Shown here: positions 51,717 through 62,300 of the stretch, piece by piece
How positions within the stretch are numbered: the stretch's first letter is position 1
Layout: the number at the start of each line of letters is the position of its first letter
From: Vibrio coralliilyticus ATCC BAA-450
Lineage (GTDB): Bacteria; Pseudomonadota; Gammaproteobacteria; Enterobacterales; Vibrionaceae
Length of the DNA: 64,000 nt
Assembly (NCBI RefSeq): GCF_000176135.1
Contig: NZ_ACZN01000020.1
Span: forward strand, 173,401 to 237,400
Direction of reading: 5' to 3'
Translations under genes and position numbers: made by a program
Notes under the pieces: model-generated
Told to the model about the DNA's origin: nothing
Databases searched by the model: none
Seen by the model: only the letters and a program-made list of their open reading frames with translations

Positions 51717-52583
51717 ATGATCTACAGTATGACCGCCTACGCACGTAAAGAAGTGAAAGGCGATTGGGGTACCGCTGTTTGGGAAATCCGCAGTGTGAAC
51801 CAACGTTACCTAGAAACCTACTTCCGCCTGCCGGAACAGTTCCGAGGTTTAGAGCCCGTTCTTCGTGAGCGTTTTCGCAAGCGCCTAGCACGCGGTAAAG
51901 TGGAATGTGCGTTGCGCTTTGAAGCTAACCCAGCAGCAAAAGGCGAGCTGAGCATTAACGAAGGTTTGGCACAGCAAGTGATCAACGCCGCTAGCCAAGT
52001 GATGAAGATGACTGGTGATGAAAGCCGTCTTAACCCATTCCAGATCATGAACTGGCCGGGCGTGATGGAAACTTCTGAGCAGGACATGGATGCGGTAAAC
52101 AAAGATTTGTTGGCGGCTTTTGACCAAGCAGTAAGCGAATTCATCGAAGCCCGTGGCCGTGAAGGCGAAAACATGAAGGCGCTGATTGAACAGCGTTTAT
52201 CAGCCATTACTGACGAAGTGGTCAAAGTTCGTGCACGCATGCCGGAAATTCTCGATTGGCAACGTGAGCGCCTGTTTGCCAAATTTGAAGAAGCTAAGGT
52301 TGAACTCGACCCTTCACGAGTTGAACAAGAACTGATCTTATTAGCGCAAAAGTCAGACGTAGCAGAAGAGCTGGACCGCTTGGACTCTCACGTTAAAGAA
52401 GCGACTAATATCCTGAAAAAAGGCGGCGCATGTGGCCGTCGTCTCGACTTTATGATGCAAGAGTTCAACCGTGAATCGAACACGCTCGCCTCTAAGTCTA
52501 TCAGCACTGACATCACCGCATCTGGCGTGGAACTGAAAGTTCTGATTGAGCAGATGCGAGAGCAGATCCAGAATATTGAGTAA
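51717..52583 (+). CDS. yicC: YicC-family endoribonuclease
   Basis: 288 residues, full length. It begins IYSMTAYARKEVKGDWGTAVWEI and has the usual NQRYLETYFRLPEQFRGLEP and, in the C-terminal DUF1732 half, QELILLAQKSDVAEELDRLDSHV, KGGACGRRLDFMMQEFNRESNTL and the closing VLIEQMREQIQNIE. E. coli YicC is reported as an endoribonuclease affecting the sRNA RyhB and outgrowth. The divergent rph-yicC arrangement is conserved. Confidence 0.93.
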   Translation: MIYSMTAYARKEVKGDWGTAVWEIRSVNQRYLETYFRLPEQFRGLEPVLRERFRKRLARGKVECALRFEANPAAKGELSINEGLAQQVINAASQVMKMTGDESRLNPFQIMNWPGVMETSEQDMDAVNKDLLAAFDQAVSEFIEARGREGENMKALIEQRLSAITDEVVKVRARMPEILDWQRERLFAKFEEAKVELDPSRVEQELILLAQKSDVAEELDRLDSHVKEATNILKKGGACGRRLDFMMQEFNRESNTLASKSISTDITASGVELKVLIEQMREQIQNIE

Positions 52584-52945
52584 TAGCTAAACGATTAGTT
52601 ACTATGCTTAAGGGCCCTCAATACTATGCGGGCCTTATAAATATCTTTGCTTCAGCACTAAAAACAAAGTAAGAGAAACTGCTGAATTGAATATCTATTA
52701 GGTAATAGCTGCCCTATCTCACTTTTCTACTGAAAACAACTCCAATTACCACAATGTATCAGGCTACATCGTAGCCCTAGTACCGTATAGTTTAACAATA
52801 CATTCCCGTGGCTGATACCGTTGGAGTTTTTTTGCTTCTGGTCACGAGAAAGGCTTCTGTGGGTGGATTGGGTGGTTAAGGGAAGAGGGACGCCACTCGG
52901 ATGAGTGGCGTTAGCACAAAGCTTACAAAGTCACATATTATCTGA
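52584..52945. other. Intergenic region between yicC and the immunity gene
   Basis: 362 bp with no gene. Near 52609-52637 AAGGGCCC and GGGCCTT could form a weak terminator for yicC. AGGCTAC-ATC-GTAGCCT at 52761-52777 is a small hairpin. A stronger stem lies at 52890-52911 (listed separately). No RNA gene or attachment site is recognised. Confidence 0.45.
52890..52911 (-). terminator. Hairpin downstream of the immunity gene
   Basis: ACGCCACTC at 52890-52898 pairs with GAGTGGCGT at 52903-52911 around a 4-base loop, about 35 bp after the stop of the immunity gene. A T-run is weak on the minus strand, so it may be a leaky terminator for the cdi operon. Confidence 0.5.
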
Positions 52946-53392
52946 TTAAGACCGAGCTTGATGCTCTTTCCAGATATCACCGGGGACGCTATACGTATCG
53001 GCTTCTTCCTTCGTTAAAGAACTGATACTTCTCATATACAAACCACTCCAAGTGTTATCTTTTTCAATATAAGCAAAATCTATATGCAACTTGCCTTCAT
53101 TTGTAACAGTAACTTTACAGTGAGTCCAACGTTCTTGAGCAAATATGGGGTGTTGTTGAAGGAGCTCTAATTGTTTGGAGATCAATCGTATTACATCACG
53201 TGGATTGCAACCAAATTCATGCCATGCTTCATTACCATTATCATCTAACCATGAGTACGCATACTCTGTAAATGTGTCGAAAAGTTGGCATTGGAAGTAC
53301 GCTTCTAACGCATCTTCTGGAAAAATCGACCAAATTAGACTTCCTATTTCCTGATAAATTCGTTGTGGGTCTTGTACTTCAATCTCACTCAC
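52946..53392 (-). CDS. cdiI: YezG-family (DUF600) immunity protein
   Basis: 148 residues, acidic, all-cytoplasmic, starting with GTG 53392. The sequence fits the YezG/DUF600 immunity family: QRIYQEIGSLIWSIFPEDALE at the N-terminus, EYAYSWLDDNGNE, CNPRDVIRLISKQLELLQQH and WTHCKVTVTNEGKLHIDFAY. Family members in Firmicutes neutralise nuclease toxins of the YeeF/LXG type, so it should bind the nuclease tip encoded just upstream. The gene begins 4 bases after the cdiA stop, and its ribosome binding site (GAGGAT, 8 bases before GTG) lies within the last codons of cdiA, so toxin and immunity are translated together. Symbol given by role. Confidence 0.8.
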   Translation of the reverse strand: MSEIEVQDPQRIYQEIGSLIWSIFPEDALEAYFQCQLFDTFTEYAYSWLDDNGNEAWHEFGCNPRDVIRLISKQLELLQQHPIFAQERWTHCKVTVTNEGKLHIDFAYIEKDNTWSGLYMRSISSLTKEEADTYSVPGDIWKEHQARS

Positions 53393-53396
53393 TGTA

Positions 53397-56300
53397 TTAC
53401 ATCCTCACGTTTTTAATCACACGTTCTTTTTCTATTCCATTATTGATTTTATATGTTACAACAATTTCATCTGGTCGCTTACTGCTTCCTGTATATACTG
53501 GTTTAATATCCACCTTAACAACACTCCCCCTATCTAGCTCATTTCTCCATATTCTCTCTAGGCTGCCCCACTCACCACCAGAACCATTTACCTTTTTGTT
53601 CATAGGTACATAATTAATCTGCTCACCTAGTCCATCGAACATAGACGCAATGAGATGTCCTCCGTGATCATCCTCTAAACCATCTTTTATACCGCCTGTC
53701 TTACCAGCTTGCCGTTGCTGATAAGTATTTCTATCTCTTCGTACTAGTTCTGTTAAATCCGTTGAAACCGAATCTACTCGTCCCAACTCATCTGTTTTAT
53801 ACAAGCTATCACTTGTTTTATAGTTCGTATTTGGCTCTGGGTTGTTTAGGAACTTATTCCACCCACCTTTTTGCCCCGGAGTAGTTTCAATAACAGTCCG
53901 CCCTGTATCTTGTTCGATAGAAACCCTCGCTATGTTCTCGGCACCATATTTATCTTCAAGAGCGTTCTTTGCTTCATCTGATATGTAGAAGCCTTGATTT
54001 CCATTAGGCTTGCGAGTTGTTGAATCACTGATTATCTCAGTAGTATCACTGGCTTTAGGCTTTAACTTGACTGTAATATTCGCGCCATTACTGCCAAATG
54101 TTCCTTGTTCTGCCTTTACCTCAACTCTTTTAAGAGTATCAACTGCATTTTTATACCCAATGTACAAATCATCCAAGCCAGCCTTAGTCGCGTCAGTAAC
54201 ATCCACTTTCCAGCTCTTTAAGGAAGCAACCAGCTCATCCTTACTCTTAAGCACGACACCTTTAGTAAGTAGAACTTGTGCTATGTCTGGTCCAAGTTGA
54301 GCTACACCCACAACACCCGCTAACGCTGAAGGAGCACCCGCGGCAGTATATGCTGTATCCCAATTATCCTTGATGGCATTAACACGTTCACTTGTTGATG
54401 GGTCCAAGAGCATGTCGGAGACACCTAATGATGTGATATTCAAAGTGGCTCTTTTAAATGCTTCCCTTTGCTCATCATCAGGACCAATCATGAAGTCATT
54501 AATCTTAGCTTCATTGTTCTCCAAGAATTTAGTGATTTCTGGACTCACGCCTTGCTTGTTTAGTTGCTCGGTTACATACCTCATTTTAGACGTAGAAGAT
54601 GCGCCCGAATTTGCCAACGGTCCATAGGTCATAATATGGGTGACATTTTCCAGCAGGTTGTTCATTTCATCCAGAGACAGCTTCTTAGTATTAGGGTCGG
54701 TTGCCATTAACTGCGCAAATCGACCATACCCGCCATCTCTAACCGTTTCGAAATCCAGTTGCCCTACAGGAACATTCTTAACTGTCTCCCAGTTATTTCT
54801 AACCAGAGCAGAGTCGTTACCAATATGTGAGTTAGTATTGCCTTTATTAACCTTGCCAAGACCGCTGTTCTCTAGTGCAAATTCGTAGTTACCTTCAGCA
54901 TAGCTACCTACCAGTTCAGCGTAGTTTTCTCCTTGATCTCCTTTATCCCCGATGATGCCTTGCTTCTCTAATCCGTGAGTAACTTCATGAGCCAGAGTGT
55001 TCATATAGTCTTGAGCATTTTTCATTGCCTTATCATTCAGAACAATGTTACTGCCCTTGTCGCCTGTATAGTGCGCACCACCAATCGATTTATTAACTGC
55101 AATAACCAAGGCACTCTCGATGGAAATACCGAATACTTCTGAGTAGGCAACAGCGTAATCATTGATGGCTGTTTGCTTCTGCTCAGCGGTAGCACTGTCG
55201 AGGTTATTGATATTGACCGCTGCATCACCGTTGTTTTGAGCAATTAATAACTGAACATCCAGCTCTTTCTGCACGACGTTCATGTGCTCAAAGGTATCAG
55301 CGAGTGTGACTGAGTCTTTTAGGGCGATATCGGCAAGTGATTGTCCCGCTAACTCAGTCCGCTTCATATCCTCCGCGATCTGTTGGCGCCCACCCTTACT
55401 CAACAACCGATGATCAACCGTAACATCGATATCTCCCTGCTGACGGTCAACACTAAACAAGTCTTTATCTGTATGTTCAATGTCGCGATTTAAGCGTGAG
55501 GTGTCGTCGGAGTTTTCTGAGTCCGCGATGGTTAACTGACCTTGCCCTATGGTCGCTAGGGTCTTAGATTTGCTGTAACCCGACGTATTCTTGTATTGAA
55601 CAGACGTTGAATTATTGGTTGAATCCAGTTCACCGTCATTTACTCCGACACTCGTGTTTAACCCCATGCTTCTATTTTGGTTGTAACTGGTGTTCGAAAG
55701 GTCGGCGTAAGTGAAGGAGCCTGTGGATAGGTTAAGCTGACCACTGTCTTTGCCCTCATCGTCTAGAGCTGCAATGGTGGCGCCTTTAATATCCGTGTTG
55801 CCCGTCACCTGCACATCAGCATAACCACCTGAAGTAAGGCTAGTTAATACTGTTTGCTTGGAGCGAGCCCGTCCATTTGATGCATTAAAGCCACCATTTG
55901 CACCCTTCACATCGCCAGCACTACTTACCTCTTCCAGCATACCTTCAGGCAGAACTCCAGCTCCGTCAGCCATATCACCACCGCCCAAAGACAAACCGGT
56001 ACTGAAACCACTGCCACGCTGGCTAGAACTATGACGGTCTTGCACTGAGGTGATATTCAGGTCTCCGCCAACATTCACCACCAAACTGTCGTGGGCCGCG
56101 ACGTTAGCACCATTCACATTGGTATCGGCTTGCGAGGTAATAGCAATATGCTGCCCACTCAACTTGCTATTGGTGTGTGTCGTCGCTGTTGTTGTTTCTT
56201 CACTACGGTTGGAACTGCCCGTGAGGTTTATTCCTGATGATGCTCCATACACGGTGAGAGAAGCACCTATAGAGCCAGATTCTGTTTGAGACTGGCGATG

Positions 56301-59300
56301 GTAAGTGTCTTGAGATGCTTCTAAATTGACCTCATTGGCGGCTACCGTCAGGCTCTCTTTAGCCTCAACTATCGAGCCCCGCACTAAGGCTTGATCGCCG
56401 TTTTTCTGTCCTGCGTTTAATACGACATTCTGACCTGACAGATTTGACCCAATTGACGTAGTCTGCTGCGTGGTAGAATCAGTTTGGCTAGCTTGAATAT
56501 CAAGGTGAAGACCCGCATTAAACCCATAAGTAGCGGCACTTTGTGATGCAGCCGCGCTCTGCTGAGCAAGTAGTGTTGTCTTGGATGTGACATCTTCAGC
56601 CGCTAAGGCAACCCCTGAGACATACCAAGCTTCATCACTCTTAACGTCAGACACTAAATCACGAAGTTCTTCCACATCTTCAAATGAGACACCCGGCTTG
56701 TTGTCAGAATACTCTTGCTCTAGACGCGCTAGGGTTGAAGAAAGTGAATCGAGTCCTTTTTTGTACTGCTTATAGTCTTGCTGCGCTTTCTTAAGACGCT
56801 TGGTTGAGTCTTTTAATGCTTCGGCTGCTTTGGCTACTTCCGCAGCCTGATGCTGAACCACCAAACTGACTTCTGCCGAACCATGTATTTCTTCTTTCTG
56901 CTCGTTGAACTGATCGACGACTTCTTTGACGATGATGCTATCTTTCGCCTCTAGGTTTAGATCCCCTATGCGATCACTATCTGCATCTGCGCGTAAGTCT
57001 GAGCCTTCAACCCGAATGTCTGACTCTGCAGATAAAGATAAATTACCCCTCGATGTAATAGCGCTGCCTTGATGGCGTATCTCTTCGCTTTGTGTGGTAA
57101 CTTTATCGTATTTTGCTTCTCCCAATGTGACTTTAAGGGTACCGTCATCAAAGCTAATTCCCTGATTAAAGTCGCCCAGGCCGACAGATAGTTTTTCTTC
57201 GCTTTCGAAGCGAGAAATAGATTCCTTCGCTGAAAGTACTTCAACATTACCCGTGTCTGCCTTTAGCGAAGCATCTTGCCCAGAAGTGAGGCTTGAACCC
57301 ACCACTTTAATCGAACCTGCCTCAACATTTAGGTTACCGCCAGCCGAAATTTGACTTGCTTGTGCAGTTGAAGATTGCCCACCTTGACGCTTTTTCTCCA
57401 TTTCAAACAAGTTACCGCCACTCAGGAAGGAAGATTTCTCATCCCACTGCTGACTCTGCTTCAAGACCTCACCGGCTGCCACTAACACATCGTCAATGGC
57501 GTTCAAATTAACGTCACCCCCGCTAGTCACTTCACTCGCCAGAACACCAATACTCTGACCTGAAGTAACAGAGACATCGCCAGAGTTAATCACATAACTG
57601 CTATTGAGTAGGGTCGCATCATCGATACTTCCTTTGCGATGACCGCTTAATCCACCAAAGCCTTTCTTGATTGACTCGTGACGTTCATATGTTTTATATG
57701 ACTGAGCAGCTAATGTGACATCGCCATCTGCTGTTAGGCTGACCTGTTCTTGAGCATTGAGCTCTGAACCAATCAAACGGATATCGCTGTCGCCACCTGG
57801 AGTCAAAGTTGAATCTAGGTTTTGTGCCGTCAGTGTGATGTCCTCACCAGCCGCAATAGCGCTTCCTTTCGCCTTCTCATGATAGGTTTCGTTGATTGTG
57901 GTCTTGCTTCGGCCAAATGATTTCTTACTTACCGTTTTATCAAAGTGATATTGGCTATCATTAACGGCAAGTACATTGATATCCTGTTTCGCTTTCAGCG
58001 AAGCCGAGCCTTCGGCCATGATCTGGCTTCCAGATAAAGTGATATCTGACCCCGAAGTCACGACGACATCAGAGCCACTTAATGAAGACCCTTGATGACT
58101 TATCGAACGGTTTAATTCTGAATAACCAGAGCGATACAGGTGATCTGATTGTAGATTCTTTGCTGTCTGAACCGTCACATCCCCGATGGCGTGTACGTTC
58201 AAGTCCCCAATAGCACTAATCTCACTGGCAGTGACAGAAACATCACGCCCAGCGACTATAGATAGTTGACCACCTGAACCAATGCTAGAACCAATATGTT
58301 CTGTCGTTTTCTCTCCAACGCGTTTATGTCCTAGATCTACATCAAACGCATGTGTATTGGCTTTAGTATCCAGAACAATATCTTGAACTGCAGCCAGAGA
58401 AACATCGCCACCCGCAGAGATTGACGCAGCGATGTTCTCGATGTTTTCTCCTGCATTAATACTCAGAGCATTGCCAGAACCAATGTTGGCAGTACGACCA
58501 ATATCTGTGAAAACACTTTCTCCTCCACCATGCATTGCGCGGAGCTCTTTCACTAAAGTTTCATTGATCACGCTGCCAGATGAGCTGGTTAGGGCAAGAT
58601 TCTCACCTAAAATATCACCGCTGAGGTTCAGGATATCGTTCTCGGCTGTTAGCGATACGTTACCACCACGTATCGTTCCTCTCTTGTTGCTAATCCCATC
58701 TTGGCTAACGACTTTTAGTGAGTCGAAGCCCACTATTTCACCAGAATTGTCTAGGTCACCAGATTGAATGTTTGTATGAGTGGCAGCGATTTGTGCTCCA
58801 GAAACAATATGGTTCTTCGTCACTTCAGCAAGATACAGCTTCGGAGCTAAAACAGACTGCCCGTTCACCTCAATGGTTTCGTACCAAACAATATCATGGC
58901 TCAGGCTAGCCACTTGTTCTGCAGATAACGCAATACCAACTTGTAAATCCAGCGCTTGCTTTTCTGCTGCCGCTGAATCCATCAACTGTTGCATCTGAGC
59001 CAGATCGCTACCCACATTTTTACCTAGATATCGCTGGCCTGTTTGCTCAAAGATAGCCTGGGTAATAACTCGAGTATCATAGAAAGCGTCCCCTAGGAAA
59101 GTGACGTCTTCTTCTGGGTAATAATCCACCTGGTTTTGAAAGTAGTCTGAACCTAAGAACTGGTCCAAGTTAGTCAGCAACGGATTGGTTTCTATGACAT
59201 ATCGCCCTTCAGGTTTAGGGCTAAAAACAAACAATCCATTTGGCTGAGTAGGTAGGCGAAACTCAGGAAACGGAACAGGCCCCCTACTGATTAAGCGAAT

Positions 59301-62300
59301 ATCTGGGCGGGGTTGTTCATTGATAATAAGAGCCTTTGCGACTGGTGGAACGCTAACATTACTCTTACGTGAAATTTTAGTTTGACCACTTTCTTCACTT
59401 AAAACCTGACCAAGTATATCCGGAAGGTCATTACTTCCTCCAATATTGCCACTAGATATTGATACCTCAGAAGGGCCATTGACATCATTCCGGTTAGTCG
59501 CATGAGTATAACGACCTTCTTCTCGTATGATGCTGTTGCTAATCTCAAGGCTATCAGGAGAATTTATATCCGTTGTCACCGCTTTATCCGGTGTACTTAC
59601 AGCAAAGTCACGACGCGACATTACGCCTTCAGTTGAGATTGAAACTATTTCAGGCTCATTATGGCTCTTTAAGTTAACCTCAGTTGCACTATCGGGTTGT
59701 TCTACTCTAGCCACTCTAGTATTAGAAACTGTCTGCGACTCTATATCAGCTGATTGAATAGTGTCTACATCCCCTAAATGTTCCAAACTCAGATTATCAG
59801 GGCCTGAAACCACAGCGCTTTGCGTTGCTTGCAGTTGACGAGACTGCGCTGTGCTGCCGCTAACGGCACTATTCGCTCTAATTGTCGAATTGTTGACGGT
59901 ATTCGAAACATTTAGGTTTAAACGATTACTTGCCGTTATCGAACTATTGAGCTGACTACCTCCATGATTGACTCGACGAGTATTAACCCTGTTGAATTGG
60001 AGTGTATTTATACTCCAACGATCACTTAATTTGTAATCATAGTAAGTGGTGTGTTCTGAAAACTGATAGCCTTTGTTGGTCAGTGAGTTAGCACTGATAG
60101 AAACATTTTCACCAGCTATCTGACTCGAGTTATTTAAAACGGTCCCCGCGCCAATAACGAGGTCTTCTTTTGCAAGGATTTTACTCACAGAAGACGCATT
60201 TTTTAAGCGCACAGATTCCTTGTAAGCAAGAACTGTAAACTCATGTCCTGAAATGACTCTATATGCCCATGAACAGCGATTGCCTCTTTCTCTATCTCTG
60301 CAATTATCAGTTCTATAATACTCTGTGGTAGGTTCATGCTTAGTACCTTTGGAGTTATAGAGTGTTGGGTACTGAGCGCGTTTATCTTGCGACACTACCG
60401 TCTGAACCTCTAACGTTGTCCTCTTATTTGTCAGGTTTCCGGTATATATTGAAACATCACCACCTGACGATTCGATGGTACCTGAGCTATTCGTGACACT
60501 GGTGTTCCGTTCATTAGCTGCATTCCGAGCAATCACCATATCCTGATCGGATAACACATCACTATAATTGTTCAGATTTTCACTAAATAGATTGGCATTA
60601 CCACCCGCATACAACAACCCATGGTTTGTCAGCGTTCCACCGCTCTGAAGTGTCAAATCAGAAAGTGATACCAGCGCACCACTGTTATTCAACGAATCAG
60701 AGGTCAATCCTAATGCCTTAATCGCTTGCAGCGTTCCTGAGTTAGCCACATCACCAGCTTGGATTTCTGTGGTATCGCCTGAGATTACACCTCCAGACTG
60801 GTTGGTTAGACCTTCGTCTAGCTCTACCCGAGTCAAATTGCGACTACTAATCTCCGAACTATTTTCTAATCGCACTGCTTTCAGATGCAAATTACGCCCA
60901 GCAATCAGAGCGTGCTGATTGTTGTATTCACCATTCACTGTAATATCTAAATCACGATTTGAAGCCAACGTGCCTTGATGTGCCAGCTGGTGCGCTTGAA
61001 CTTCAAAGTCTTGGTGGGATTGTAATTGCCCCTGATTATTCAACTGATTCGTAAAAATCTTGCTGTCACCACCACTTAGCCACTTTCCTTGGTGATGAAA
61101 TTGTTCTGAATTAGCCGCTAAGTCAACGCCCGCTTTTAATGAGCTTTGACTTTGTGTCATCAGTGAATTGTCAGCGGTTATAAGCATGCTCTGGCCTGAC
61201 TGGATCTCACCAGAAACCACTATTTGATCTGCCTTTAAGGTCATATCTCCTAACGATAGGATGCGGCCAGTTTGTGTTAGAGCCTTAGCTTGAGCGATAA
61301 GAGTGGACAAGCTACTCACTACACCAGAGATTTGTATTGAATCAGCAGTCAGACTCATGGCTTTGCTCGATAACAACTTCTGGCTGCTCGACAGCACACC
61401 CGTCTCGACAGATAACGCACCACCTGACTCAACATCACCCGTCAACGACACCGAATCACGCTGCGATAACGTCATATCCCCAACACTGGCTAAGACACCA
61501 CTTTGTGATAACGACTGACCTCGCACCGTCACAGCATCCTGCGACGTCACCGTTCCACCCAGTGTCACCGAATCACCTTCTATGACTAACTCTGCACCCG
61601 TACCTGTCTTACCTGTCAAAGAAACTTGAGGACCCGTCACTCTCAAACGCTGACCCGCCAGTAACTGACTGTCACGCCCGCTGCTCACTTGAGTACCACC
61701 GGCCAGCAAAACCTCACCCGTCGACTGCACCGTCCCAGTGATGTCCAGACGCTCACCCTGCACCGTCAGGTCTCCCCCACTGACAGTGGTCCCTGAAAGG
61801 GTCTGGCTGTCTGACAATAACTGCGCATCACCACTACTCACCACGGTTCCAGACTGCGTAAGAGACGCTGTACGCAGCAATACGCTACCCACTCCTGAGC
61901 CCGATGACAGCGCATGAGTATGGTCAACCGACACCACACCACTGTTATTAATACTTTGATTGGCGTTTATCAGCGCCTGACCCAAGGCAATTACACGTCC
62001 GGTATTCAGCAGAGAATCTGCGGTTAAGTTCAGCGTATCTAAAGCCTGCAACGTCCCCGCATTCGTTATACTGCGTGACGATAACGTCAATTGTTCGCCC
62101 GCTAAGACGCCAGACGCACGGTTCACCACACCTTCTGTCACGCGCACAACCAACGCATCCGATGTCGATAACTCCCCTCGGTTATCCAGACTTTTCGCGG
62201 TGACCGATATCTCGCCACCACTGACGACATCACCATCCGACACTAAATCGGATTCTGTGATTAACTGAATACCCTGATTGGCTTCAATGTCACCATTTTG

